Shown: positions 17,563-28,167, counted from the stretch's first letter. The stretch is 64,000 bases of DNA from Thermococcus sp. LS1 (GCF_012027395.1 NZ_SNUJ01000002.1:186001-250000); one strand, 5' to 3'. The notes: generated by a model from the sequence alone, not told the origin. Program-made: numbers and translations.

Positions 17563-19284
17563 TCAGTCTATGTACATACCCTCCAGTCCGCGGTAGTAGG
17601 CGCGGTATATGTCCCTTTTGGTGACGACTCCGACGAGCTTCCTGCTCTGTGGGCTTTCCAAAACAGGAAGGAGGTTCTGGTCGTAGGTCATCAGCTTCTC
17701 AAAGGCATCCTCCGCTGTTTCCGTTGGATATGTAACACCGTAGGCCCTGTTCGTGAAGCGCTTCACGCGCATTCTCTTGAGGGAAATCGGCTTCTTCAGA
17801 ATGTCCTTTATCCCAATGACACCAACGACCTCGAGGTTGTCATTAACGACGGGGAAGCAGTCGTGGCCGGTTTCACCTATCAGGTGCTCGACGTCGAGGA
17901 GTGTCTGGTTCTCGTGGACGTAAACGGGCTCGCGCGTCATTATCTCGCTGACCGAAATGGTTTCGAGGATTACCGGCCTTCCTGTTCTGACGCGGTAACC
18001 TTTCCTGCGGAGCTTAAGGGTGTATATAGACTCTTCCCTGAGGAAGAACCTCGCGGTCAGGAAGCCTATCGTCGCGGAGGTCATTACAGGGGGCAGGACG
18101 GCGTAGCTCCTCGTTAGCTCGGTCACCATGAGTATCTGCGTCAGTGGCGCCTGCGTCATCCCACTGAAGAAGGCAGCCATTCCAGCGAGGGCGTAAACAG
18201 TGGGATTTGGCTCCAGCGCTGGCAGGATTAGCTTTACCAGCTGGCCGAAGGCGGCGCCGAACATCGTCCCAATGTAGAGACTCGGCGCGAAAACACCACC
18301 GCTCTGGCCAGAGCCTATGGTCAGTGCGGTTGCAAGCATCTTTGTGAGCCCGAGAACTATGAGGAGCCATATCGCCAGCTCGCCGTAGAAGGCCATCCTC
18401 ATGCCCTCGTAGCCTATGCCGAATATCCCGTAAGCTGGAAAGAGCATTCCAAGGAAGCCAACGCCGATGCCGCCGATGAGGGGTTTTGAGAGTTCGGGGA
18501 GCTTCGACTCGCTGAACCTGTCAACGACGGAGTAGAGGAAGCGGGCGTAGAATGCCGCAAGGAGGCCGAGGAGGAGACCTAGGAAGAAGAAGAGCGGCAG
18601 TTCTGGGAGCGTGTGACCTATTTTGTCTGGAATGTCTATTTCAACCGCCCTGTTGAGCACTGCCAGAGTGACCGCGTTGCCTGTTACGGCCGCTATAAAG
18701 ATTGGCACGAGGTTTATCGAGAACGCCCCCATGTAAACAACCTCAAGGGCGAACATAGCTCCCGCAAGAGGCGTGTTGAAGGTCCCTGCTATCCCTGCGG
18801 CTAAGCCGCAGGTGACGAGGAGCTTCTTCATTTCCTTTGAGAGATTGAATCTGCGAGCGAGGAGGGAGGTAAGCGAGGCCCCGATGAATCCTATTGGGCC
18901 TTCCCTTCCTACGCTTCCGCCTGAGCCAATTGTTATCGCCGTTGCGACGGTCTTGATGACCGCAAAAGCTCCGGGGATGTTGCCGCCCTTGAAGATCACC
19001 GCCTCTATAACTTCGGGAATGCCGTTGCCTTTTATGTCGGGGTATTTAACGATGAAGAAGCTAACTACGAGGGCTCCCAGGGTTGGTAGGAGGATGTAGC
19101 CCAGGTTGAAGTCTCCCACTTGGTAGGACACCTTCGGCAGCAACCAGACAAAGAAAAACTCGTGGACGAGCCCGATTAGAATCCTGAATGCAATCGCCCC
19201 AATACCCCCAGCTAAGCCAGCAAGTATCGAGAACGCTATTACACCTCCCCACTTCTTGATGTAGCGCCCGTTTTCTGAGGCCAT
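17563..19284 (-). CDS. ClC-family anion channel/transporter with C-terminal CBS pair
   Basis: The 573-residue membrane protein has the ClC signatures: GNGIPEV (usual GSGIP), GREGP carrying the external gating glutamate, FNTPLAGAMFALEV, and GSGQSGGVFAPS. A conserved Tyr in TRSYAVLPP corresponds to the central anion-site tyrosine. The C-terminal 130 residues hold two CBS motifs, which usually bind adenine nucleotides. The position of the internal proton glutamate (second Glu in IIEEM of the E. coli protein) is Val here, as in ClC channels. The ATG at 19284 is preferred over the adjacent TTG at 19287. Confidence 0.9.
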   Translation of the reverse strand: MASENGRYIKKWGGVIAFSILAGLAGGIGAIAFRILIGLVHEFFFVWLLPKVSYQVGDFNLGYILLPTLGALVVSFFIVKYPDIKGNGIPEVIEAVIFKGGNIPGAFAVIKTVATAITIGSGGSVGREGPIGFIGASLTSLLARRFNLSKEMKKLLVTCGLAAGIAGTFNTPLAGAMFALEVVYMGAFSINLVPIFIAAVTGNAVTLAVLNRAVEIDIPDKIGHTLPELPLFFFLGLLLGLLAAFYARFLYSVVDRFSESKLPELSKPLIGGIGVGFLGMLFPAYGIFGIGYEGMRMAFYGELAIWLLIVLGLTKMLATALTIGSGQSGGVFAPSLYIGTMFGAAFGQLVKLILPALEPNPTVYALAGMAAFFSGMTQAPLTQILMVTELTRSYAVLPPVMTSATIGFLTARFFLREESIYTLKLRRKGYRVRTGRPVILETISVSEIMTREPVYVHENQTLLDVEHLIGETGHDCFPVVNDNLEVVGVIGIKDILKKPISLKRMRVKRFTNRAYGVTYPTETAEDAFEKLMTYDQNLLPVLESPQSRKLVGVVTKRDIYRAYYRGLEGMYID

Positions 19285-19315
19285 CAATGGTAGTAAGTAT
19301 CACCAATAAAAAGCT

Positions 19316-19329
19316 TAAGCTTTTATACC
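19316..19329 (+). promoter_or_regulatory. TATA box for the 19358 gene
   Basis: AGCTTTTATACC lies about 35 bp before the ATG at 19358, with GGTGG immediately upstream of the start. Confidence 0.5.
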
Positions 19330-19357
19330 TCCTCGAGAACTTCCTTCGGTGGAAACT

Positions 19358-19828
19358 ATGAAGGTTGAAGGATTCGTCGCTTCCCTCAGAAACGCCGAGA
19401 CAATCGGCGAGCTGTTCAAGATACTCCAGGAGAAGGGCGCCCCCATAGTTGAGCTCGACGGTCAGAGGTTTCTGATAGTCGTTGAGGGGGACTTCGAGGG
19501 GAGGAAGTTCTGGACCGAGATAAACGGCGAAAAAGCTAATCAGGCTCTCGGAGATGCCATGCTCAACTCCTCGAGCTTCCCCTTCAAGTGCAAGCGCCCG
19601 TACACGGGCGGAAACGTCATCTTCGTGAACTTTGACGACATCGAGGTTGATGACTTCCTCGTTGCCTATCGTGAGGAGGGATACGGCGTCTTCTACCGCG
19701 TGAAAGGCGGAAAGGCCGAGGAGATAACCGCTGAGGAATATGAAAAGCTCAAGACCGAGATGCCCGAGTTCAAGATAAAGTCCATGAGCGAAGAGCAGAT
19801 GGACATGATGGGAGCCTTCTTCGGCTGA
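19358..19828 (+). CDS. small acidic cytoplasmic protein, unknown
   Basis: I do not recognise this 156-residue acidic protein. It has no signal peptide or membrane helix. It appears to be an alpha/beta protein with a central segment FKCKRPYTGGNVIFVNFDD and a Met/Glu-rich C-terminus. One cysteine is present. The ATG at 19358 is chosen because GGTGGAAACT precedes it; the frame continues three codons upstream to a GTG inside that site. The gene stands alone between two leftward transporter genes and has its own TATA box. Confidence 0.7.
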   Translation: MKVEGFVASLRNAETIGELFKILQEKGAPIVELDGQRFLIVVEGDFEGRKFWTEINGEKANQALGDAMLNSSSFPFKCKRPYTGGNVIFVNFDDIEVDDFLVAYREEGYGVFYRVKGGKAEEITAEEYEKLKTEMPEFKIKSMSEEQMDMMGAFFG

Positions 19829-19841
19829 AAAAATTGAAGGC

Positions 19842-21161
19842 TCAAGAAGAGCCTTTAATCTCCTTTATCTTTCTGTGCGTCGTCTGTATCCTCTCGACCT
19901 TTTGGGCTGCCTTGACGTTTCTGGCCTCTTCTATCTCCCTCTTGAAGGCCCACTTTAGGAGGGGCGGCGTTATGAGTACTGAGACGGTTATGAATATCAG
20001 CGTGGCCGCTATGAACTCTGGTGCATGCTGCTGGCTTATTGCCCCTCCATGTATCGCCACCATCAGGTCAACAAGCGCCACTTCGGTTCTGGGGACGGAG
20101 CCAATTCCCATCTGGAGGGACATCCAGAAGTTCTCCCTGGTAAAGAGGAACTCCCTTCCGCGGCCCCAGGCGGTAATCCATGCTCCGATGCCCCTACCGA
20201 AGATCTTTCCGAAGACTGCAACGGTAGTGAGAACAGCGGCGAGAACGAGGGCCTGGGCGTTCTCGAAGACTGTAAGATTTAGCATTGCTCCCGTGTGGAC
20301 GAAGAAGAACGGTATGAGCAGGCCGTAGCCTATGGCCCTAACGTCTTCCATCAGGCGCTTTCCTTCTGGGAGCTTTGAGAGGACGAGTCCCATCATAAAA
20401 GCTCCTTCGATTGCAGCTGCGAACCAGCCTTCTGCCAAAGCCGCGAAGAGGAACATCACGCCAAGAACCATCCCAAGAATGCCCTTCTCGACATGCAGCT
20501 TTTCCGCGAACTTGATGTAGTAGTCAACGAGGAACCACCAGATAACGCCCGTTATTATGAAGAAGGCCACAATCTTAGCGCTTAACTCAATAAGACTGCC
20601 CGTTCCGACTGCGAAGATTACCAGCGCTATGCCAAGGAAGTCGTCCATCACGCTCGCGCTCAGTGATGCCGCTCCAACTTCGCTCTTCAGCACGCCCAAG
20701 TCCATCATGACACGGACGGTGAGACCTATGCTCGTGGCCGTGAGCAGAACGCCGCCTGCGAAGGCCTCCCTGCTGTCGTAGCCCATCTCCATGAGGGCAA
20801 ACCAGCCAAGAACGAGCGGGACGAAGACGCCAAGAAGAGTCGAAACTGTGGCGGTGAGGCCCGTCTTCTTCAACTGCTCGAGGTCTGCATCGAGGGCACC
20901 GAGAAAGAGCAGAAATATTATACCCAGCTTGGCGAGGAAGTTGGAGACGACTGTCAGGTCTGTGGTGAATTCCTCGCCGCTGACTATTGGGAGGTACTGG
21001 GGAGCAACTATGCCGAAGTAGACGAGGTTTCCGAGAATCATTCCCATGAGCAGCTCTCCGAGGACTCCTGGTAGTTCATAGCGCTCGATTATGCTGTCTC
21101 CTATCTTCGCCAGGATGAGCGAGAGACCTATCGCGAACAGCAGCCATGTCACTGTTTCCAT
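19842..21161 (-). CDS. CPA2-type sodium/proton antiporter
   Basis: The 439-residue protein has about twelve membrane helices and matches the KefB/NapA (CPA2) family. The pattern LPGVLGELLMGMILGN (helix 2) and the paired aspartates in SASVMDDFLGIAL (near residue 170) are diagnostic. The Asp-Asp pair is the ion-binding site of electrogenic Na+/H+ antiporters such as NapA. The C-terminal tail of about 30 residues is basic and cytoplasmic, with no TrkA-N domain. It follows a CBS protein gene with a 13-bp overlap, so the CBS protein probably regulates it. Confidence 0.9.
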   Translation of the reverse strand: METVTWLLFAIGLSLILAKIGDSIIERYELPGVLGELLMGMILGNLVYFGIVAPQYLPIVSGEEFTTDLTVVSNFLAKLGIIFLLFLGALDADLEQLKKTGLTATVSTLLGVFVPLVLGWFALMEMGYDSREAFAGGVLLTATSIGLTVRVMMDLGVLKSEVGAASLSASVMDDFLGIALVIFAVGTGSLIELSAKIVAFFIITGVIWWFLVDYYIKFAEKLHVEKGILGMVLGVMFLFAALAEGWFAAAIEGAFMMGLVLSKLPEGKRLMEDVRAIGYGLLIPFFFVHTGAMLNLTVFENAQALVLAAVLTTVAVFGKIFGRGIGAWITAWGRGREFLFTRENFWMSLQMGIGSVPRTEVALVDLMVAIHGGAISQQHAPEFIAATLIFITVSVLITPPLLKWAFKREIEEARNVKAAQKVERIQTTHRKIKEIKGSS

Positions 21162-21643
21162 TGGGCACCACCTACCCTGAGCAGTCTAAGTAGCTCGTCA
21201 ATCAGTATGCGAAGACTCACTTCTCCGACCAGCTTTCCGTCCTTTACCACAGCCAGCACCTGAATCCTGTACTTGCGCATCTTCATGAGGGCTTCAAGTA
21301 CCGTCGCGTCTTCTTCTATGGTGAGCACGTGCCTCTCGGCTATATCCTCTGCCTTCGTCGCCCCGCCCAGCATAGAGCGCATCGTCCTGCTGGTCATTCC
21401 GAGCTTGAACTTGTGGGCCTCTGGCGGCAGGAGGACATCTATCACATCGATGTAGCGGATGATACCCACGAGCTTCATGCTCTCCTTGTTCTCGACGACC
21501 CAGACGTGGTGCCTTGTCCTCAGTATCTTGAGTACGCTCATCAGGTCAGCATCAGCGGTAACGACTGGCATGGTTTCGAACTTGGGCATTATATCGGTCA
21601 GCTTGAGTGAGTGAAACCTCTCGAGGGCTGACTCGACGTTCAT
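21149..21643 (-). CDS. stand-alone CBS-pair protein
   Basis: This 164-residue protein is two CBS motifs. The first covers about residues 15-75 (MPVVTADADLMSVLKILRTR ... LVGIIRYIDVIDVL) and the second about 100-155 (HVLTIEEDATVLEALMKMRK ... KLVGEVSLRILIDEL). CBS pairs bind AMP, ATP, SAM or similar ligands. It is the first gene of a two-gene operon, and its end overlaps the antiporter start by 13 bp, so a regulatory role on that antiporter is likely. ATG 21643 follows GGTGGTGGTC. The in-frame GTG codons further up belong to the ribosome site. Confidence 0.88.
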   Translation of the reverse strand: MNVESALERFHSLKLTDIMPKFETMPVVTADADLMSVLKILRTRHHVWVVENKESMKLVGIIRYIDVIDVLLPPEAHKFKLGMTSRTMRSMLGGATKAEDIAERHVLTIEEDATVLEALMKMRKYRIQVLAVVKDGKLVGEVSLRILIDELLRLLRVGGAQWKQ

Positions 21644-21707
21644 GACCACCACCAATTCTGAAAGATGAAAAAAGTTCTATTTAAGGCTTTGTGGGTCTAG
21701 AGGGGCA

Positions 21708-21926
21708 TTGGGGAAACGTTTAGAACATTGTACCAAAAGACAACTAAAGCTCCACCGCTTCCTCAACCAGCAGGAACTGGCAGAAAAGCCTTTCGGCACC
21801 ATAATAACTGTGCTCGCCTCTGTCATTGTGGAAACGCTCTGGGTTCCCTTCCTCAGGGAGCGGCTTCTCGAGGTAAGGAGCATTGAGAAAGAGATGAGGG
21901 AGGCCGGCTACAGGCCTTCCTCCTAA
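21708..21926 (+). CDS. possible small membrane-associated protein
   Basis: A 72-codon frame lies between the divergent CBS gene and the convergent speB gene. It starts with TTG, two bases after GAGGGG, which is tight. A TATA-like element (TCTATTTAAGG, near 21677-21687) lies upstream. The product is basic at the N-terminus and has a hydrophobic stretch (FGTIITVLASVIVETLWVPF), then a charged tail. The reading frame fills the gap and ends 2 bp before the speB stop. I do not recognise it; it may be real or chance. Confidence 0.4.
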   Translation: MGKRLEHCTKRQLKLHRFLNQQELAEKPFGTIITVLASVIVETLWVPFLRERLLEVRSIEKEMREAGYRPSS

Positions 21927-21928
21927 CC

Positions 21929-22792
21929 CTATAGCCCCTTCCCCATAGCCCCAATGAAGTAGAAGAGCAGCTTTGCCGCTGTGAGTGCAGTTACATCCCC
22001 CAGTTCGGTTCCGGCGACTTCCATGATATCGAAGCCAGCAATTTTCTTGTTTTCTGCCAGCCACTTGATAGCCTCGATGACGTCCCAGAAGGCCAAGCCG
22101 CCAGCTTCGGGTGTTCCAGTTGATGGAACGAGCGGGATGTCGAAAACGTCGATATCGATGGATAGGTAAACCGGCTCCGGCAGGGGCTTCACGAGTTCGA
22201 CGAATGCATCGAAATCGTAGTCCCTGGCGTGAACCCAGGCGATGCCGTTCTCTTCGGCGTACTCGACTTCCTCCTTTGTCCCGCTCCTTATGCCAAACAT
22301 TGCCTCCTTGACGCCGAGTTCGCTTATTCTTCTGGCAACGCAGGCGTGGTTGTAGGGGTTGTCCTCGTACTGGTCGCGAAGATCGAGGTGGGCATCGAAG
22401 ACAACGTAGCTTGCCGGCTTCAGTGCTTTCACTGGACCGAGGGTTATTGAATGCTCACCGCCGAGGGTTATCGGTATCGCTTCCGGATTCACTCTTTTCA
22501 GCTCCTCGATGGTCTCCCTAACACGCTCGGCAGTTTCTTTTGCATCGCCTGCTATGACCGCGACATCTCCTATATCGGCTATTGGAAGCTCGGCTATGTC
22601 TACGTCATAGTCAAGGATGTAGCTCTCGAGGTTGAGCGTAGCGTGCCTTATGAGTGTGGGCCCGAATCTTGTTCCCGGCTTGAAGCTCGTGGTTCCGTCA
22701 AAGGGGACACCGAGGAGGACGAATTTTGCTTCTTCGGGCTCAACGAGGGGGAATTCGAGCTTGAGTGTTTCGTAAGTGTAGAGGAAGTCCAT
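21929..22792 (-). CDS. speB: SpeB-type ureohydrolase (agmatine or aminopropylagmatine)
   Basis: This 287-residue enzyme belongs to the arginase/agmatinase family. The manganese-binding motifs are GGEHS (near residue 109), DAHLD (near 131-135) and SIDIDVFD (near 209-216), followed by the family GTPEAGGL. In Thermococcus kodakarensis the homologue hydrolyses N1-aminopropylagmatine to spermidine and urea, so that substrate is likely. The neighbouring gene is aIF5A, whose modification uses spermidine. The gene is 75 bp downstream of aIF5A on the same strand. Confidence 0.92.
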   Translation of the reverse strand: MDFLYTYETLKLEFPLVEPEEAKFVLLGVPFDGTTSFKPGTRFGPTLIRHATLNLESYILDYDVDIAELPIADIGDVAVIAGDAKETAERVRETIEELKRVNPEAIPITLGGEHSITLGPVKALKPASYVVFDAHLDLRDQYEDNPYNHACVARRISELGVKEAMFGIRSGTKEEVEYAEENGIAWVHARDYDFDAFVELVKPLPEPVYLSIDIDVFDIPLVPSTGTPEAGGLAFWDVIEAIKWLAENKKIAGFDIMEVAGTELGDVTALTAAKLLFYFIGAMGKGL

Positions 22793-22867
22793 ATCCTCAC
22801 CTCCGGAGAGAATTAAATAAGCTGTTTAAAAGGTTGCGCAGAAATGGAAGGAAAGACGAGAAGAGAA

Positions 22868-23278
22868 TCACTCGCCCTTTATCTTCATGATCTTGATCCT
22901 GCCAAGGGTCTCCCAGTACTCGACGTTGATGCCCTCCTTGAGCTGGTCCTTGACCTCGTCGGCGACGCCGGTCTCGATCGGAACGTCGTAGAGCTCGTAG
23001 GTCTCCATGTCCATAATCTGGACGGTGTCTGGAGTCATGGCGATGATCTGGGCGGTCCTCTTGTCAATGATCGGAACGTCAACTTCAGCGCTGGTGGGCT
23101 TAACGATGCTCCTGACCTTGCCGTCAAAGATGCCAACGGCCTCGATCCTAGCCTTGGCTGAACCGTGCTTGCCCGGTGAGGAAACGGTTATGTTGGCTAT
23201 CCTGCAGGGCTCTCCATCGATGAGGATGTACCTTCCCGGCTTGAGCTTGCTAACCTGAACCTTGGTCTTGTCTCCCAT
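22868..23278 (-). CDS. eif5A: translation factor aIF5A
   Basis: aIF5A relieves ribosome stalling and helps termination. It needs a (deoxy)hypusine made from spermidine on a loop lysine. The 136-residue protein has the loop SPGKHGSAK (near residues 34-42), whose Lys is the modification site, in an N-terminal SH3-like domain, followed by an OB-fold domain (KIMKIKGE end). The length is typical. A TATA-like TTTTTTAAAG lies about 40-50 bp upstream. It is followed by the polyamine gene speB, a functional pairing. Confidence 0.96.
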   Translation of the reverse strand: MGDKTKVQVSKLKPGRYILIDGEPCRIANITVSSPGKHGSAKARIEAVGIFDGKVRSIVKPTSAEVDVPIIDKRTAQIIAMTPDTVQIMDMETYELYDVPIETGVADEVKDQLKEGINVEYWETLGRIKIMKIKGE

Positions 23279-23353
23279 TTTTCAGACCTCCATAAGCGTT
23301 CTAAGGGGGATTGGGAAGGGTCTTTAAAAAATTTTTGAATAAGGGAAAAGACC

Positions 23354-24733
23354 TCAGCGCCTGCTCTTCAGCAGCATGCTGTTCATAAACACCGGAACGA
23401 AGAGGACGAGGCCAAGCAGTGCACCTATCTTCACGGTGGTGGCTGGTGCTCTGATGGCGTAGTAAAGGGTCATCAGGCCGGCGAGGAAGAGCACTCCTAT
23501 AACTGCAGCTACTATTCCGTTGTTGCGGGTCAGCTCCGATGAGAGGAGCGGGTAAGCTTCTACTGCAGCTATGAGCGCCCCGACGCTGAAGGGCACAACG
23601 AGGAACATCGTCCTGATGTCCCCCACCATCATGACGCCGGCTAGTATCATGCCGAGGACGGCTACAAACGTGAGGCTTTTGTTCCTGTCCAACTGCATGA
23701 CCTCGGAGAGTATCTGACTGCCCATCTCAATGAGGACTATTATCGTAGTCAGGCCAGCGAAGTACAGCGAGAGCATGAGGAGATAGATTAACCTGTCGGC
23801 GTGGGCTATGTTGCCCCTGAGAACCTCCGGAATGGAGTAGAAGACCTCAATGGAATCCATTGGGCTCTTCTCGCTGTTGATGGTGTACTCTTTAAGATCC
23901 TGGAACTTGAGATAAAGGTTCATAGACTCTTCCGCGGGGATGTTTGGGTTCTGGAAGGCCTTTCCAAATCCCTGATAGGCCGCACCGAGGGAGTAGGCAA
24001 CGGTAAATGCGGCCGCGAAGCTGAGGATTATCTGAAGTATGAACACTATGCCAAGAACCTTCTTGAGGTCGAGCTCTTCGGGAGTGAAACTTCCTATCAC
24101 GTAGTAGACTCCAGCACCAAGGCCAAAGGAAACAAGCACGGAAACGAGCATGTAGAGGACTCCTCTGAATGTCAGGGACTGGTCAAATGAAGTTATCGAT
24201 GACACTGCCATCTTCATGTACTGGACGGCCTGTGGGGCTGTGACGGTGCTGAGAGCCTGGTTCCTAACAAGGATCGCCGAGACTATGGCGAATAGCATGA
24301 AGAGGATAGACACGACAGAGATGAACTCTAGGGTTTTGCCCTTCGCCATCAGGAGAAGAATTACGGAGAGTATGATTGTGCCAACTGCAATAACTGGGAC
24401 GTATTTTGCTCCGATTCCAAAGATGTACACGAGGCTGTAGGCGGAGTAGTAGGTAGTTATGCCGAGCATTATCAGAAGAAACATCACCAGGGTGAAGATC
24501 AGCGCTGGGGTTCTCGCTATCTTAAAAAACAGCTCGTAGATGAGGTACCTCGTCCGCTTGGTGCTCTCAGCTTCGCTGTAAATCAAGAACAGCGCTATCA
24601 GCATCGGAATCAGCGAGATCAGAAAGCCCTTCAGTCCGAAGGTTATATAGTATTTAGGCAAAACAAGGAAGTTCCATATCCCAAGAACATAGCCCGTTAT
24701 TAAGAACGCCATAAGGACGCTTATTTTCCTCAT
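23354..24733 (-). CDS. divergent NSS-family (LeuT-fold) transporter
   Basis: The 459-residue protein has about twelve membrane helices. Two segments match the neurotransmitter:sodium symporter family. In helix 1, GIWNFLVLP aligns with LeuT GLGNFLRFP and keeps the Asn of the Na1 site. In helix 8, FAGLTTIIVLIEMGSQILSE aligns with FAGLTSSIAIMQ and keeps Ala and Thr of the Na2 site. The Arg of the LeuT outer gate is Val here and the following Gly is Trp, so substrate and coupling may differ. The substrate is unknown, perhaps an amino acid. The start follows GGGGGTG. Confidence 0.72.
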   Translation of the reverse strand: MRKISVLMAFLITGYVLGIWNFLVLPKYYITFGLKGFLISLIPMLIALFLIYSEAESTKRTRYLIYELFFKIARTPALIFTLVMFLLIMLGITTYYSAYSLVYIFGIGAKYVPVIAVGTIILSVILLLMAKGKTLEFISVVSILFMLFAIVSAILVRNQALSTVTAPQAVQYMKMAVSSITSFDQSLTFRGVLYMLVSVLVSFGLGAGVYYVIGSFTPEELDLKKVLGIVFILQIILSFAAAFTVAYSLGAAYQGFGKAFQNPNIPAEESMNLYLKFQDLKEYTINSEKSPMDSIEVFYSIPEVLRGNIAHADRLIYLLMLSLYFAGLTTIIVLIEMGSQILSEVMQLDRNKSLTFVAVLGMILAGVMMVGDIRTMFLVVPFSVGALIAAVEAYPLLSSELTRNNGIVAAVIGVLFLAGLMTLYYAIRAPATTVKIGALLGLVLFVPVFMNSMLLKSRR

Positions 24734-24841
24734 CGAATTACACCCCCGCGGAGATAGTTTCTAGTTGGAGTTGTTTCAAGAGGCCTAAAAGAATTAAACA
24801 TCGGCAAAATATAAAAACATTATGTCGCTCTTCTACCCTTT

Positions 24842-26567
<1,726 letters not shown>

Positions 26568-26593
26568 GGTAACACCCGAGAGAACCTTGGCGA

Positions 26594-26606
26594 AGTTATA
26601 TATAAG
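26594..26606 (+). promoter_or_regulatory. TATA box for the phosphoesterase gene, leaderless spacing
   Basis: GTTATATATAAGCC is centred about 27 bp before the ATG at 26627 and no ribosome site precedes the ATG. Transcription should start at or near the start codon. Confidence 0.6.
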
Positions 26607-26626
26607 CCCTGCTCCTAATTCCTAAG

Positions 26627-27205
26627 ATGCCCATCAGACTCCCAACCTTCCGGAAAAAGGTACTGGAGCTGCTCGCGTCATCCGACGAAGTCAAAGTCAT
26701 GCACGTAAGCGATACTCCGGAGAGTTCCTACCGCTTCATTGAAGAGCTCATCGAGAAGACGAAACCGAACTACCTGATACACACCGGAGATTTTGCGGAC
26801 AACATAAAGCTCGAGAGAAGGCCCGAGTTGAAGCCCCTCTATCGGGAGGCGCTTAGAAAACTCGCAGGAATTTTAAAGGGCTCTGATGCAGTAATCTACG
26901 TTGTTCCTGGCAACGAAGACGATCCGGAGATAGTACGCGAGTTTTTCGGAGAGAGCATCGTCGAACCGGGGAGCATCGTGGAGATAGAGGGCTTCCGCTT
27001 CGCCTTGGGTCATACTTGGAAAGACGTCGTCAGCCTTGAAGCTGACTTTAGGCTCTACGGTCACAACTTCAAGCTGATTGGGAGGGGCTTGAACGGTGTT
27101 CTTGGGGTTAACTTTGTCTTACTCCCGAGTAGGAGGACTTACCGGGTGAAATATCCGTTGGGAACAGATTTTGATAGGGGTTACAAACTTTGGAGGGGTA
27201 TGTGA
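26627..27205 (+). CDS. calcineurin-like metallophosphoesterase
   Basis: The 192-residue protein has the metallophosphoesterase motifs in order: HVSD (residues 25-28) in place of DxH, HTGDFAD (near 46-52), PGNED (near 89-93), GHTW (near 125) and YGHNF (near 144). This places it in the YfcE/MJ0936-like group of small phosphodiesterases. The usual first Asp of DxH is replaced by the HVSD arrangement, so activity needs testing. The stop overlaps the next gene (TGATG). Confidence 0.8.
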   Translation: MPIRLPTFRKKVLELLASSDEVKVMHVSDTPESSYRFIEELIEKTKPNYLIHTGDFADNIKLERRPELKPLYREALRKLAGILKGSDAVIYVVPGNEDDPEIVREFFGESIVEPGSIVEIEGFRFALGHTWKDVVSLEADFRLYGHNFKLIGRGLNGVLGVNFVLLPSRRTYRVKYPLGTDFDRGYKLWRGM

Positions 27206-28167
27206 TGAGGTTCCTGCGTTTTGGGCCCTCGATAGTGTTTTTAAGAACTAAGGACGTCGGGGCTTTAAAGTCCCGTCTCGGCGAGATTTTTGGCGTTGAA
27301 GAGATATCCACCGATGATGCGATACGTGAGAGCAATGAGTTTGAGACCGTAGTCTTCGTCACAGACGAGTGGAAGAAGGAGACTATTCCGCCGGAGACGG
27401 CTTTTCTCATCGATAGACACTCTGCTGTTGTCTTGAGCGAGGTCATAAACCGAGCCCTCCCTGTGGAGAAAGTCCACATAGAGAGTACCATGATAATGAT
27501 ACGCATACCTGCCAACGTTAAAGAAGGCCTCAAACTGCTCGCGGAGAAATACGACGGGGAGATAATGGACATCAAAACGGCACTCGACAAGGGGGAAGCG
27601 GGGGACACAATAATAGCAGTAACGGAGAAGAAGCTCAACTCCCCAATAGGGCCGGAGGATATAAAGGGAGCCGTTCTCATAAAGAAGGACTTTCTCAGCG
27701 TTTATCGCGAACTCAGCATAGACGCTCCGGTACTGCTGATGAAGTTAATGCCGGAGTGGAAGGACATCACAATAAAAATCTACGACACAGACAAGCGCTA
27801 CGATGAGAACATAGAGAGGCTCATGATGGTCATAGAAGACCTCGACCTGGGATTCATAGTTGCGGAGGGCTGGGACTGGGACTACCCGAGGCCGTTTATG
27901 CGCGTTCCAATCTATAAGCTCAAGCTGTTGACGTGGGAAGACCCCCTCAGGGTGAAGTTCCTACTGAAGGGGCTTGAGTACGTGGGCTACCAGAGGCTGT
28001 GCGACATAGATGTCTTTCTTGAGGGTAAGAAAATAAGCTGGGTAAGTGTTTCAAAGGGCTTGGAGAAGTTCGAACTCGCAAAAAAAGCGAGGGAAGAGCT
28101 CGAATCCCTGCTAAGCGATGAAGTTAGGGGGAGGCTTAAGGTCCTTGATGAGGTACTGACTCGGTAA
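27205..28167 (+). CDS. conserved-looking cytoplasmic protein, unknown
   Basis: I do not recognise this 320-residue protein. It is soluble, lacks cysteine clusters and appears alpha/beta, with a repeated pattern of strands and charged helices. Notable segments are VHIESTMIMIRIPANVKEGL in the centre and EGWDWDYPRPFMRVPIYKLK in the C-terminal half. The ATG at 27205 shares its A with the phosphoesterase stop, so the two are coupled. Its 3' end overlaps the convergent DUF257 gene by 32 bp, an unusually long tail overlap. Confidence 0.75.
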   Translation: MRFLRFGPSIVFLRTKDVGALKSRLGEIFGVEEISTDDAIRESNEFETVVFVTDEWKKETIPPETAFLIDRHSAVVLSEVINRALPVEKVHIESTMIMIRIPANVKEGLKLLAEKYDGEIMDIKTALDKGEAGDTIIAVTEKKLNSPIGPEDIKGAVLIKKDFLSVYRELSIDAPVLLMKLMPEWKDITIKIYDTDKRYDENIERLMMVIEDLDLGFIVAEGWDWDYPRPFMRVPIYKLKLLTWEDPLRVKFLLKGLEYVGYQRLCDIDVFLEGKKISWVSVSKGLEKFELAKKAREELESLLSDEVRGRLKVLDEVLTR

